Below, one piece after another: positions 7,990 through 17,079 of a stretch of DNA of 64,000 nt. The stretch spans positions 62,001 to 126,000 of the forward strand of contig NZ_JAGGJP010000003.1 of the NCBI RefSeq assembly GCF_017872975.1, given 5' to 3'. The translations under genes and the position numbers were made by a program. A model generated the notes under the pieces. The model saw only the letters and a program-made list of their open reading frames with translations. It was not told where the DNA came from and ran no database searches. Source of the DNA: Rubellimicrobium aerolatum (lineage in GTDB: Bacteria; Pseudomonadota; Alphaproteobacteria; Rhodobacterales; Rhodobacteraceae). Position 1 is the stretch's first letter. Each line of letters starts with the position of its first letter.

Positions 7990-9389
7990 GCGGGAGAGCC
8001 TTGGGTTCGGTCCCGGAGCAGGGCCTTGAGGTCGGCGCGGACGCGGGCGAGGACGCCGGGCCAGTCGCGGGGCGCGGATTGGCGGATGAGGCGCATGGAG
8101 GGATACCAGGGGGTCGCGTCGCCGGTGGGACCCCAGAGCCAGAAGGCGTCCCAGTGGAGGAGCGTCCAGACCGGGCGGCCGAGGCTGCCGGCGAGGTGGG
8201 CGGTGACGGTGTCGGAGGTCACGATCAGGTCCATCTCCTCCATCAGGGCGGCGCAGTCGGCGAAGTCGCGGTCGGCGGAACCGGCGTCGATGATGAAGGC
8301 GGAGGTGCCGTCGGCCTGGAAGGCGGCCAGCTCGGGGCCCTTGTAGAGGGAGACGAGTTGCAGGCCGGGCAGGTCGAGGAGCGCGTGAAGCTCGGTGTGG
8401 GGGAAGCTGCGGAAGGCGTTGCCGCGGTAGGTGACGGAGCCGCACCAGACGACGCCGACCTTGAAACGGTCCCGGACGGGGGCGGTGAGGGCGCGGGCGC
8501 GGGCGCGCGAGTCGTCGGGGATGTGCAGGCGCGTGGGCGGGGGGATCGTGTCGGTGGCGGCGAAGTGGAGGGTGGGCAGGTCCATCATGTCCACCCAGAC
8601 GTCGAAGCCGCCGGGCGGCGCTCCGGGGCCGACGTGGTCTGCGCCGTCGACCCCCTGCATGAGACGGAGGAGGGGCGCTTCCGCGAGCAGCGCCACGCGG
8701 GCGGGGTTGAAGCGGCGCAGGGTGGGCAGGACTCGCGCGAAGCAGAGGGCGTCGCCGAAGCCCTGCTCGGGCAGGACGAGGATCGTTCGGCCGTCGAGCG
8801 GGCCGCCGTCCCATTTCGGTGCGTCGATCCGGCGGGGCGTGAGTTCCCCGGTGCGCCAGCGGGCGGCGTAGTGGCGGAAGCCGTCGGCGTAGCGGGCGGC
8901 GGCAAGCTCGGTCAGGGCGAGCTGGACCTGCGTCTCGGCGTCGTCGGGGAAGCGGCGGAGGGCGTCGTCGAGGAGGGCTATGCCTTCGTCGAGGCGGCCG
9001 AGGGAGCGCAGCGCCTTGCCGGCCATGGCGGGGTGGCTGGGGTCGTCGGGCGCATCGCTCAGGAGGTCGCGGCGGAGCGACAGGCTGCGCTCGTGCTGGC
9101 CGAGGTCGTTGAGGATGTTGGCGAGGTTGTTGCGGATGCCGGGGTCGGCGGGGAGCAGGGCGAAGGCCCGCTCCTGCGCCTGGAGGGCTAGGTCGTGGCG
9201 GCTCTCGGCCCGCAGGAGGGCGCCGAGGTTGGTCCAGAGGCCGGCGTCGCGCGGCGCGCGCGCCAGGGCGGCGGCGTAGAGCGGCAGCGCCTCGGCGCGC
9301 CGGCCGGCGCGGTGGGCGGCGACGGCGCGGTCGCGCAGGGTGGCGAGGCCGGGCGCGGGCCCGGGCCCCGGGATGGTCGGGACGGTCAC
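7986..9389 (-). CDS. TPR protein with C-terminal glycosyltransferase-like domain
   Basis: 467 residues. Residues ~15-180 form tetratricopeptide repeats (for example AEALPLYAAALARAPRDAG and WTNLGALLRAESRHDLALQA). Residues ~195-460 resemble the GT9/GT41-like C-terminal region of TPR glycosyltransferases, with TILVLPEQGFGDALCFARVL (a GxGD nucleotide-sugar loop pattern) and the late motif TSDTVTAHLAGSLGRPVW that resembles heptosyltransferase acceptor/donor sites. No membrane segment or signal peptide. It is translationally coupled to the DUF6165 gene and lies between motB and an oxidoreductase. Possible role: O-glycosylation of flagellin or another surface protein; substrate unknown. Confidence 0.75.
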   Translation of the reverse strand: MTVPTIPGPGPAPGLATLRDRAVAAHRAGRRAEALPLYAAALARAPRDAGLWTNLGALLRAESRHDLALQAQERAFALLPADPGIRNNLANILNDLGQHERSLSLRRDLLSDAPDDPSHPAMAGKALRSLGRLDEGIALLDDALRRFPDDAETQVQLALTELAAARYADGFRHYAARWRTGELTPRRIDAPKWDGGPLDGRTILVLPEQGFGDALCFARVLPTLRRFNPARVALLAEAPLLRLMQGVDGADHVGPGAPPGGFDVWVDMMDLPTLHFAATDTIPPPTRLHIPDDSRARARALTAPVRDRFKVGVVWCGSVTYRGNAFRSFPHTELHALLDLPGLQLVSLYKGPELAAFQADGTSAFIIDAGSADRDFADCAALMEEMDLIVTSDTVTAHLAGSLGRPVWTLLHWDAFWLWGPTGDATPWYPSMRLIRQSAPRDWPGVLARVRADLKALLRDRTQGSPA

Positions 9390-9447
9390 GCGGTCCTCCC
9401 CCCTTTCACGGGGAGAGGAAAGCCGAAACCGGCGGGAAAGGAAAGGC

Positions 9448-10620
9448 TTAGACCGCCATGTCGAGCGAGCGCGCCTCGTCGGAGGCGGCGGCGAGGTCGA
9501 GCACCTTCTGGAGCGCCGCGCCGCGCGCGAAGTCCGGCAGGACCGGGGTGCCCGCGCGGATCGCGGCGATGAAGCGCTGGTAGTTGGTGGGCACGGGCGG
9601 GCTGGGCAGGTCGCGCCAGGTGCCGGACAGCATATCCTCGCCGAGGCTGCCGCGCAGCTCGCTCAGCTCGTTGTTGCCGCGCACCTCCAGGCCGCCCTTG
9701 GTGCCGAAGAGCTTGAGCGTCAGGTCGTTGAGGTGGCCCGAGGCGAAGCGGGAGGCATGGACGACGCCGGTCGCGCCGTTGGCGAGGCGGAGGTGCATGA
9801 CCGCCGAGTCGTTGGCGTCGAGGACATATTCGCCGATCCGGTCGTCCGGCGCCTTGGGGAAGGTCGCCAGCCGGCAGGAGACGTTGGTGGGGATCGATCC
9901 CGCCGCGAAGGTGGCGAAGTCGAGGATGTGCACGCCCACGTCGCCCAGGACGCCCATGCTCCCGTGCGATTTCGACAGCCGCCAGAGCCAGGTGGAGGAG
10001 GTCGACCATTCGCCCCAGGCGGGCTGGGTCAGCCAGGACTGGAGATAGGAGGCCTCGAAGTGGCGCACCTCGCCGATCGCGCCCTCGGAGACCAGCCGGG
10101 CGGCCTCGTTGATCGCGGGGACGTTGCGGTAGGTGAGGTTCACCATGTTGACCACGCCGGCGAGGGAGGCGGCCTGCGCCATCTCGGCCGCGTGGGCGTA
10201 GTTGGAGGCGAGGGGCTTCTCGCACATGACGTGCTTGCCGGCCGACAGGAACGGCAGCGTCGTCATGTAGTGCACGGCGTCCGGGGTGACGTTGGTCACG
10301 GCGTCGAACTCACCCCAGTCGAGCGCCTCCTGCACGGAGGCGAAGCCCTGGGGGATGCCGTGCGCCTCCTGGAAGGCCGCGAGGCGGTCGGGGTTGGTGT
10401 CGATGCCGGCGGCCAGCGTCACGCCGGGGATGGCGCCGAACTTCTCGGCGTGCTGGCGGGCCATGCCGCCGGTGCCGACGATCAGGAGGCGCACGGGCCG
10501 TTCGCCCGCCTGGGCGGCGGGCTGGGCGGCCTCGGCCGGGGCCATCACGGCGCTGTCGGCGGGCTGGGTCGCGGGGGCGGTGGAGGTGCCCGTCTGGGTG
10601 CCGGATTGGGGGTCGCTCAC
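9448..10620 (-). CDS. Gfo/Idh/MocA family oxidoreductase
   Basis: 390 residues from a GTG start that overlaps the upstream ThuA stop (GTGA). The Rossmann NAD(P)-binding motif [17 protein letters not shown] starts near residue 48. The family's catalytic-region motif [10 protein letters not shown] follows near residue 130. The C-terminal domain contains [13 protein letters not shown], with the conserved Asp/His pair of the family. The first ~45 residues are a P/A/T/Q-rich tail, so an internal ATG at 10545 is an alternative start. These enzymes oxidise or epimerise sugars and cyclitols; pairing with ThuA suggests carbohydrate catabolism. Substrate not predictable. Confidence 0.85.
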   Translation of the reverse strand: MSDPQSGTQTGTSTAPATQPADSAVMAPAEAAQPAAQAGERPVRLLIVGTGGMARQHAEKFGAIPGVTLAAGIDTNPDRLAAFQEAHGIPQGFASVQEALDWGEFDAVTNVTPDAVHYMTTLPFLSAGKHVMCEKPLASNYAHAAEMAQAASLAGVVNMVNLTYRNVPAINEAARLVSEGAIGEVRHFEASYLQSWLTQPAWGEWSTSSTWLWRLSKSHGSMGVLGDVGVHILDFATFAAGSIPTNVSCRLATFPKAPDDRIGEYVLDANDSAVMHLRLANGATGVVHASRFASGHLNDLTLKLFGTKGGLEVRGNNELSELRGSLGEDMLSGTWRDLPSPPVPTNYQRFIAAIRAGTPVLPDFARGAALQKVLDLAAASDEARSLDMAV

Positions 10621-11402
10621 CGGAAGCCCTCCTCGCCGGCCTCGTGGAGCGTCGCGCCCCATTTCTCGAAGGGCTCCAGCGCCTTGTCGTGGGGGACGTT
10701 GGGGGCCTTGGTGGGGTCGGACAGGCGGGCGGCCGGGTTGTGGGCCCATTTGACGGCGTTCTTCAGCACGAGCTGGACGTTGGCGTCGTGGTAGGTCGGA
10801 TAGGTCTCGTGGCCGGGGCGGAAGTAGAAGACCGACCCCGCGCCGCGCTTGTAGGTGAGGCCCGAGCGGAAGACCTCGCCGCCCTGGAACCAGCTCACGA
10901 ACACCGTCTCAAGGGGCTCGGGGACGCCGAAGGGCTCGCCATACATCTCCTCGTGCGGCAGCTCGAAGTGGTCGGGGAGGCCCGCCGCGATGGGGTGGTT
11001 GCGGGACGTGACCCAGAGGCGTTCGCGCTCCCCGGCCTCGCGCCAGGTGAGGTTGCAGGGCGCGCCCATCAGGCGCTTGAAGATCTTGGCGAAGTGGCCC
11101 GAGTGCAGGACGAGGAGGCCCATGCCGGACCAGACGGCCTCGGCCACGCGCTCCACCACCTCGTCCTTGACCTCGGCATGGGCGGCGTGGCCCCACCAGA
11201 GCAGCACGTCGGTCCGCGCCAGCCGCTCGGCCGGAAGGCCGTGCTCGGGCTCCTGGAGGGTGGCGGTGGTGGCCTCGATGGCGGGGTCCGCGTTCAGCGC
11301 GTCGGCGATCGTCCGGTGCATCCCCTGGGGGTAGACCTCCGCGACGCGGCGGTTCTTGTGCTCGTGGACGTTCTCGCCCCAGACGACGGTGCGGATGGCC
11401 AT
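10617..11402 (-). CDS. ThuA-domain protein (trehalose/disaccharide utilisation type)
   Basis: 261 residues, ATG at 11402 with a purine-rich site in front (GGGAGAGAACCC). It begins [20 protein letters not shown] and contains the class-I amidotransferase-like core, with [28 protein letters not shown] and a terminal [15 protein letters not shown], as in ThuA-like proteins. It overlaps the oxidoreductase start by 4 nt. In rhizobial thuAB, ThuA acts with a Gfo/Idh/MocA-type dehydrogenase on oxidised disaccharides, and the same pairing here suggests a sugar-modifying couple. No ABC transporter or regulator adjoins it in the window. Confidence 0.85.
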   Translation of the reverse strand: MAIRTVVWGENVHEHKNRRVAEVYPQGMHRTIADALNADPAIEATTATLQEPEHGLPAERLARTDVLLWWGHAAHAEVKDEVVERVAEAVWSGMGLLVLHSGHFAKIFKRLMGAPCNLTWREAGERERLWVTSRNHPIAAGLPDHFELPHEEMYGEPFGVPEPLETVFVSWFQGGEVFRSGLTYKRGAGSVFYFRPGHETYPTYHDANVQLVLKNAVKWAHNPAARLSDPTKAPNVPHDKALEPFEKWGATLHEAGEEGFR

Positions 11403-11467
11403 GGGTTCTCTCCCGGATGAAGGGTCGGCGCGAAATTGCATGGGCGGGGACGATAGCGCAACCGGGG

Positions 11468-12235
11468 TCAGAGTCCCGAAAGGCCGTCCCAGATGAGCTT
11501 GATCCCGACCAGCGCGGTGAGCGCGTAGGTGAGCGGATAGAAGACCTCGGCCCGCATCCGGCGGATGATCCAGGCACCCACGAAGGTGAAGGCGACCGCC
11601 AGCGGGGCGAGCAGCGCCGAAAGGCCGAGGTTGGTGGCGTCGAACTCTCCCAAGGCGGCGTAGGGGATCAGCTTGATGTAGTTGACGACCGTGAAGAAGG
11701 CGACGGAGGTCCCGGTCAGCGTGCGGGGGTCGAGGCCGAGGGGCAGCGTGTAGACCTGGAAGGGCGGGCCGCCGGCGTGGGCGACGAAGCTGGTGTAGCC
11801 GGCGAGCGCCCCCCAGAAGGAGGCGGGGGCGGGCCGTTCGGGACGCGGCTCCTGCCCGTGGCGGTGCCAGAGCTGCCAGAGCCAGCGGGCGACGAAGGCC
11901 ACGGCGACCGCGCCGACGATCAGCCGCACGGCGGCGTCCGAGACCAGGGCGGCGGTGAGCCAGCCCACGCCGATGCCCGCCACCGCGCCGGGCAGCATGA
12001 GGGCGAGGGTCCGGCGGCTCCAGGTGCCCCACCAGGTCCAGGTGGCGACGATGTCGGTGAGGCAGAGGATCGGCAGCAGGATCGCCGCCGCCTGCACGGG
12101 CGGCAGCACCAGAGCGAGGAGCGGCACGGCCATGGTGCCGACGCCCGCGAGCCCGCCCTTGGCGAGCCCCACGACGGCGGCGGCCAGCGCCATGACGGCC
12201 AGGGCCACGGGATCGTGGAGCTGCGCGATGTCCAT
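11468..12235 (-). CDS. TauE/SafE (TSUP) family membrane permease
   Basis: 255 residues with about eight hydrophobic segments. It has the family's N-terminal block [20 protein letters not shown] (residues ~23-42) and the internal repeat block around residues 130-150 ([20 protein letters not shown]), whose small-residue loops are typical of TSUP transporters. The family exports sulfite, sulfoacetate or other small anions. Nothing nearby (no sulfur genes) tells the substrate. The 130-bp gap to the divergent transaldolase gene should contain both promoters. Confidence 0.88.
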   Translation of the reverse strand: MDIAQLHDPVALAVMALAAAVVGLAKGGLAGVGTMAVPLLALVLPPVQAAAILLPILCLTDIVATWTWWGTWSRRTLALMLPGAVAGIGVGWLTAALVSDAAVRLIVGAVAVAFVARWLWQLWHRHGQEPRPERPAPASFWGALAGYTSFVAHAGGPPFQVYTLPLGLDPRTLTGTSVAFFTVVNYIKLIPYAALGEFDATNLGLSALLAPLAVAFTFVGAWIIRRMRAEVFYPLTYALTALVGIKLIWDGLSGL

Positions 12236-12365
12236 GCGGTGTCGGCCTTCTTCCTGCCCGGCGCCTCACTTGCGCCTTTCCCCGGCGGGGTCAACGGGCG
12301 CGCGTTTGCGGCGGGGCGCGGGATGGCCTAGATAGGGGGCGCAGCCTTCGGGGAGGACAACAGCC

Positions 12366-13328
12366 ATGGCGAGCAAGCTCGAGCAACTCCGGTCCATGAC
12401 CGTCGTGGTGGCCGACACCGGCGACCTGGAGGCGGTGCGGCGGCTCCAGCCGCAGGACTGCACCACGAACCCGTCGCTGGTGCTGAAGGCGATCCAGAAC
12501 CCGGCGATGGAGGAGCACCTCGCCCGCGCTGTCCAGACGGGGCGCGGGTCCGACGACGCCGAGGCGGTGATCGCGCAGGAGCTGACGGTGGGGCTGGGGG
12601 CGGAGCTGGCGAAGATCGTGCCCGGCCGCGTCTCGACGGAGGTGGACGCGCGGCTGTCCTTCGACACCGAGGGGTCGGTCCGAAAGGCGGAGGCGATCCT
12701 TGCGGCCTACGACCGCTTGGGCGTGGGCCGGGAGCGCATCCTCATCAAGCTCGCCTCCACCTGGGAGGGCATCCGTGCCGCCGAGCGGCTCCAGCGCGAC
12801 GGGATCGATTGCAACCTGACGCTGCTGTTCTCGCTCGCGCAGGCCAAGGCCTGCGCGGACGCGGGGGCGTTCCTGATCTCGCCCTTCGTGGGGCGGATCA
12901 CCGACTGGCACGGCAAGGCCACGGGCCAGACCACCACGCCCGAGACCGATCCCGGCGTGCTGTCGGTCCGGCGCATCTACGAGCACTACAAGGCGCACGG
13001 CATCGCGACGGTGGTGATGGGCGCGTCCTTCCGCAACACCGGCCAGATCGAGGCGCTGGCGGGCTGCGACCGGCTGACGATCTCGCCGGACCTGATGACG
13101 AAGCTGGCGGAGGACGGGGGCGACCTGCCCCGCCGCCTGTCGCCCGGCGCGGCGGAAGGACGGGCCGAGCCCATCTCCGAGGAGGCGTTCCGCTGGGAGA
13201 TGAACGAGGACGCCATGGCGACCGAGAAGCTGGCCGAGGGCATCCGCAACTTCCATGCCGACGCGGGCAAGCTGGGCCGGATCATCCGGGAACGGCTGGC
13301 GCAAGGCGCGGTGGCGGCGGCCGAGTGA
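12366..13328 (+). CDS. tal: Transaldolase
   Basis: 320 residues, the length of the TalB-type (subfamily 1) enzymes. It transfers dihydroxyacetone units between sugar phosphates in the non-oxidative pentose phosphate pathway, in the cytosol. Visible signatures: [16 protein letters not shown] (residues ~27-42), [10 protein letters not shown], and the Schiff-base lysine in [18 protein letters not shown]. The ATG at 12366 is preceded by GGGGAGGACAACAGCC, which provides a good ribosome binding site. Monocistronic; followed by a Rhodobacteraceae-type repeat that may terminate it. Confidence 0.95.
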   Translation: MASKLEQLRSMTVVVADTGDLEAVRRLQPQDCTTNPSLVLKAIQNPAMEEHLARAVQTGRGSDDAEAVIAQELTVGLGAELAKIVPGRVSTEVDARLSFDTEGSVRKAEAILAAYDRLGVGRERILIKLASTWEGIRAAERLQRDGIDCNLTLLFSLAQAKACADAGAFLISPFVGRITDWHGKATGQTTTPETDPGVLSVRRIYEHYKAHGIATVVMGASFRNTGQIEALAGCDRLTISPDLMTKLAEDGGDLPRRLSPGAAEGRAEPISEEAFRWEMNEDAMATEKLAEGIRNFHADAGKLGRIIRERLAQGAVAAAE

Positions 13329-13375
13329 CCGCCGGCTCGACCCGAACGGCGGCGGGCTGACGCCCGGCCTGCTGG

Positions 13376-13445
13376 CCCTTCTTTGGCTCCAAATATCCCG
13401 GGGGGAGTCTCCGCAGGAGACGGGGGGCAGAGCCCCCCTCCCCCG
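13376..13445. repeat. Rhodobacteraceae-type intergenic repeat with two hairpins
   Basis: Starts with CCTTCTTTGGCTCCAAATAT followed by CCCGGGGGG and then two perfect adjacent hairpins: GTCTCC-gca-GGAGAC (13407-13421) and GGGGGGC-aga-GCCCCCC (13422-13438). I know this arrangement (the sequence CAAATAT next to a CCCGGGGG block and a GGGGGC-AGA-GCCCCC stem) as a dispersed intergenic element of Rhodobacteraceae genomes. It lies between the convergent tal and phoB genes, where it may act as a bidirectional terminator. Confidence 0.65.
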
Positions 13446-13472
13446 CCGCGACCGGGCCTGGCCCCCGGCCGG

Positions 13473-14168
13473 TCAGCCCAGCGAATACCCGGCGCCGCGC
13501 ACCGTCCGCAGCGGGTCCACGCCGCCCTCGGCCATCAGCGCCTTGCGGAGGCGGCCGATGTGGACGTCCACCGTGCGGGTGTCCACGTAGATGTCGCGCC
13601 CCCAGACCCGGTCGAGGAGCTGCTCGCGCGACCAGACGCGGCCGGGCTTCTCCATCAGCACCGCCAGCAGCCGGAACTCGGTGGGGCCGAGCCTCAGCGC
13701 GTGGCCGTCGCGGGTGACGCGGTGCGTCTCGGAGTCGAGGACGATGCCGCCGTGATCGAGCACCTGCCCCACCGTGGAGGGGCGCACGCGGCGGAGCTGG
13801 GCGCGCACGCGCGCCAGCAGCTCGGCCACGGCGTAGGGCTTGGTCACGTAGTCGTCGGCCCCGATCTCCAGGCCCCGCACGCGGTCCACCTCCTCGGAGC
13901 GGGCCGAGAGCATGATGACGGGGAGCGCCCGCGTCTCGGCCCGGGTGCGGATGCGGCGGCAGATCTCGATCCCCGACACGCCGGGCAGCATCCAGTCGAG
14001 CACCACCACGTCGGGCGGGTCGTCGCGCAGCGCCGACAGCCCCTCGTCGCCGTCCGCCGCCTGGGTCACGCGGAACCCCTCGGCCTCCAGGTTGTAGGCC
14101 AGGATCTCGCGCTGGGCGGGCTCGTCCTCCACCACCAGCACGTGGGGCGCGAGGGAGGGCCGGCTCAC
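13473..14168 (-). CDS. phoB: Phosphate regulon response regulator PhoB
   Basis: 231 residues: receiver domain (residues ~10-120) with acidic pair near residue 14, phospho-acceptor Asp58 in VVVLDWMLPG and Lys110 in DDYVTK, then an OmpR/PhoB winged helix (residues ~135-230) ending RTVRGAGYSLG. It binds PHO boxes in front of pstS and other phosphate genes. The ATG overlaps the phoU stop (ATGA at 14165-14168), so it is the last gene of pstSCAB-phoU-phoB. The cognate kinase phoR is absent from the cluster. Confidence 0.95.
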   Translation of the reverse strand: MSRPSLAPHVLVVEDEPAQREILAYNLEAEGFRVTQAADGDEGLSALRDDPPDVVVLDWMLPGVSGIEICRRIRTRAETRALPVIMLSARSEEVDRVRGLEIGADDYVTKPYAVAELLARVRAQLRRVRPSTVGQVLDHGGIVLDSETHRVTRDGHALRLGPTEFRLLAVLMEKPGRVWSREQLLDRVWGRDIYVDTRTVDVHIGRLRKALMAEGGVDPLRTVRGAGYSLG

Positions 14169-14899
14169 GGCGCCCCCGAGTCCGGTCCCGCCTCCGGCCC
14201 GGCGATGTAGGCGGTGCGGTCGCCCTTGGGCCGGTCCTCCTGGGGCTTCTCGCCGGTGACGAGATAGACCACCTGCTCGGCCATGTTGGTCACGAGGTCG
14301 CCCATCCGCTCCAGGTTCTTGGCGATGAAGTGGAGGTGCATGGAGGGCGTGATGGTGCGCGGGTCCTCGAGCATGAAGGTCAGGATCTCGCGGAAGAGAG
14401 CGTTGTACATCTGGTCCACGCTCTCGTCGCGGGCCAGCACCTCGCGCGCCAGCGCGGCGTCGCGGCGCACGAAGGCGTCGAGCGTGTCGCGCAGCATCCC
14501 CTGCACCTCGCGCGCCATGCGGCGCAGGGAGGCGTCGGCCCCCTCGATGCCCCGCGCCTCGGAGATCACCGTCACGCGCTTGGCGATGTTCTTGGCGTAG
14601 TCGCCGACCCGCTCCAGCGCGGCGGCGAGGCGAAGGACCGACAGCAGGATGCGGAGGTCGGCGGCCATCGGCGCGCGCAGCGCGATGGTGCGGGCGACCT
14701 CCTCGTTGACCTGCTCCTCCAGGGCATCGATGGCCTTGTCGGCCAAGCGGACGCGGTCGGCGGCCTCCACGTCCCGCGCGGCGAGCGCCTCGGAGCCCTG
14801 GAGGATCGCGTCCTCCACCAGCCCGCCCATCTTGAGGATCTGGGCCTGGATCGCCTCCAGGTCGCGGTCGAAGGACTTTAGGATGTGCTGTTCGTTCAT
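14165..14899 (-). CDS. phoU: Phosphate transport regulator PhoU
   Basis: 244 residues with two PhoU three-helix repeats (residues ~18-105 and ~120-210). Conserved metal-site blocks are seen in AADLRILLSVLRLAAALERVGDYAKN and, in the second repeat, HLHFIAKNLERMGDLVTNMA. PhoU couples Pst transporter activity to PhoR/PhoB signalling and restrains phosphate uptake. It lies 13 nt after pstB and overlaps phoB by 4 nt, the canonical placement. The tail after residue 215 is acidic and poorly conserved. Confidence 0.95.
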   Translation of the reverse strand: MNEQHILKSFDRDLEAIQAQILKMGGLVEDAILQGSEALAARDVEAADRVRLADKAIDALEEQVNEEVARTIALRAPMAADLRILLSVLRLAAALERVGDYAKNIAKRVTVISEARGIEGADASLRRMAREVQGMLRDTLDAFVRRDAALAREVLARDESVDQMYNALFREILTFMLEDPRTITPSMHLHFIAKNLERMGDLVTNMAEQVVYLVTGEKPQEDRPKGDRTAYIAGPEAGPDSGAP

Positions 14900-14912
14900 G
14901 GGCGCGGCCTCC

Positions 14913-15710
14913 TCAGCCGATCCGGCCGGAGATGTAGGATTCGGTCCGGGGGTCGCGGGGGTTGGTGAAGATCTGCCCGGTCTCGCCGTATTCCACCAGG
15001 TTCCCGAGGTGGAAGAAGGCGGTGCGCTGGCTGACGCGGGCGGCCTGCTGCATGGAGTGGGTGACGATCACCACCGAGTAGCTCTGGCGCAGCTCGTCGA
15101 TCAGCTCCTCGACCTGGGCGGTGGCGATGGGGTCGAGCGCCGAGCAGGGCTCGTCCATCAGGAGCACCTCGGGCTCGGTCGCGACGGCGCGGGCGATGCA
15201 GAGCCGCTGCTGCTGGCCGCCCGAGAGGCCGGTGCCGGGCGATTGGAGCCGGTCCTTGGCCTCGGTCCAGAGGGCGGCGCGGCGGAGCGCCTTCTCGACG
15301 ATCACGTCGAGGTCGGCGCGGGAGCGCGCGAGGCCGTGGATCTTGGGCCCGTAGGCCACGTTGTCGTAGATGGATTTCGGGAAGGGGTTCGGCTTCTGGA
15401 ACACCATGCCGACCTTGGCGCGGAGCTGCACCGGGTCCACGCGGCGGTCGTAGATGTCCTGGCCGTCGATCTCGATCCGGCCGGTGACGCGGGCCGAGGG
15501 GATGGTGTCGTTCATCCGGTTCAGGCAGCGCAGGAAGGTGGACTTGCCGCAGCCCGAGGGGCCGATGAAGGCGGTCACCAGCCGGTCGCCGATGTCCACC
15601 GACACGTCCTTGAGCGCGTGGGCCGCGCCGTAGTGGACGTTCACGCCCTTCGCCGAGATCTTGGTGTCGTCCAAGGCGGTCGCCCTTTCGATCGGTCGCA
15701 TGTCGTTCAT
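14913..15710 (-). CDS. pstB: Phosphate ABC transporter ATP-binding protein PstB
   Basis: 265 residues. Walker [10 protein letters not shown] near residues 50-58, the Q-loop region [20 protein letters not shown] specific for PstB, ABC signature [14 protein letters not shown], Walker [13 protein letters not shown] and the switch His in [10 protein letters not shown]. It energises the PstCA permease for high-affinity phosphate import. It lies 13 nt downstream of pstA and just ahead of phoU. The N-terminal ~20 residues are an extension before the ABC fold, as is common in alphaproteobacteria. Confidence 0.97.
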   Translation of the reverse strand: MNDMRPIERATALDDTKISAKGVNVHYGAAHALKDVSVDIGDRLVTAFIGPSGCGKSTFLRCLNRMNDTIPSARVTGRIEIDGQDIYDRRVDPVQLRAKVGMVFQKPNPFPKSIYDNVAYGPKIHGLARSRADLDVIVEKALRRAALWTEAKDRLQSPGTGLSGGQQQRLCIARAVATEPEVLLMDEPCSALDPIATAQVEELIDELRQSYSVVIVTHSMQQAARVSQRTAFFHLGNLVEYGETGQIFTNPRDPRTESYISGRIG

Positions 15711-15723
15711 GGCCTGTATCCTA

Positions 15724-17079
15724 TCACCAGCGCCGTTCGAAGCGGCGGCGCACCAGCACGGCCGCGAGGTTCATCAGGAGCAGGAACACGAGCAGGATGA
15801 CGATGCCACCCCAGGCGCGTTCGTAGAAGGCGGGGTCGGCGCGCTTGGCCCATTCGTAGATCTGGGCGGGCATCGCCGAGTTGGGCGAGGTGAAGCCGTC
15901 GAGCGCGCCGTTCGGGTAGTTGGAGGCGACGAAGCCCACCATGCCGATAAGGAGGAGCGGCGCCGTCTCGCCCAGGGCGTGGGCCATGCCGATGATGGTG
16001 CCGGTCATGATGCCGGGGATCGCCAGCGGCAGGACGTGGTGGAACACCGACTGCATCTTCGACGCCCCGACCCCCAGCGCGGCGTCGCGGATCGACGGCG
16101 GCACCGCCTTGAGCGAGGCGCGGGTGGCGATGATGATCGTGGGCAGCGTCAGCAGCGTCAGCACCAGCCCGCCCACCAGCGGCGCGGATTGCGGCAGGCC
16201 CATGAACTGGATGAACACCGCCAGCCCGAGGATGCCGTAGACGATGGACGGCACGGCGGCGAGGTTGGCGATGTTGACCTCGATGAGGTCGGTGAAGCGG
16301 TTCTTGGGCGCGAACTCCTCCAGGTAGATGGAGGCGGCGACGCCGATGGGCAGCGACAGCGCCAGCACCACGAGCATGGTGTAAAGCGAGCCGATCATGG
16401 CGACGCCCATCCCCGCCTCCTCGGGCCGCCGCTCCGAGGCGTCGGCTCCGGTGATGAAGTCGGCGTTGAAGCCGCGCTCGATGGTGCCGGCCTCGCGCAT
16501 GGCGTCCACGATGTCGAGATGCTCGGGCCGGAGGTTGCGGTCGTTGGCGAGGCTTTCGCGGGTGACGCGGCCCTTGACGTAGCCATCCACGCGCGACGAG
16601 GCGAGCAGGTCGAAGGTCACGGTCTGGCCGATCAGCGAGGGGTCGCGGAGCACCGCCTCGCGGATCTGCGCGCCGGCGCCGGGGGAGAGGATGTCCTCCA
16701 GGTCGCCGGGCTCGATGGCGGTCGGGACGCCGGCCGCCGCGACGGCCTGCACCATCGCGGCCTCGATGAGGTCGCCATAGCCGAGGCTCGACGTTTCGCC
16801 GATCACGGCGGGGTCGCGGGTGCCCTGGGGGTCCAGCTCCGACTCCAGCAGCTCCACGGGGAGCTGGATGCGGGTCTGCGTGAAGGCGCTCAGGCCGTTC
16901 AGGAGGATGGAGCCGAGGAGAAGCACCAGGAAGAACAGGCCGACCAGCAGGGCGCCCAGGCCATAGGCGCGGAAGCGGGCCTCGGCGCGGTTGCGGGCGC
17001 GGGTGCGCGGGTCGAGGTCGAGGATGGACCGGGCGGGGCGGGCCTCGGGCATTGCCCCGTGGAGGGGGAGGTCGGTCAT
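15724..17079 (-). CDS. pstA: Phosphate ABC transporter permease PstA
   Basis: 451 residues from an ATG that overlaps the pstC stop (ATGA at 17076-17079). One N-terminal membrane helix (residues ~42-62, [20 protein letters not shown]) is followed by a large periplasmic insert (~residues 70-225). The permease core then carries the EAA-like loop [20 protein letters not shown]. The long loop is usual in alphaproteobacterial PstA and makes it longer than the ~296-residue E. coli protein. It forms the membrane channel with PstC. Confidence 0.94.
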   Translation of the reverse strand: MTDLPLHGAMPEARPARSILDLDPRTRARNRAEARFRAYGLGALLVGLFFLVLLLGSILLNGLSAFTQTRIQLPVELLESELDPQGTRDPAVIGETSSLGYGDLIEAAMVQAVAAAGVPTAIEPGDLEDILSPGAGAQIREAVLRDPSLIGQTVTFDLLASSRVDGYVKGRVTRESLANDRNLRPEHLDIVDAMREAGTIERGFNADFITGADASERRPEEAGMGVAMIGSLYTMLVVLALSLPIGVAASIYLEEFAPKNRFTDLIEVNIANLAAVPSIVYGILGLAVFIQFMGLPQSAPLVGGLVLTLLTLPTIIIATRASLKAVPPSIRDAALGVGASKMQSVFHHVLPLAIPGIMTGTIIGMAHALGETAPLLLIGMVGFVASNYPNGALDGFTSPNSAMPAQIYEWAKRADPAFYERAWGGIVILLVFLLLMNLAAVLVRRRFERRW

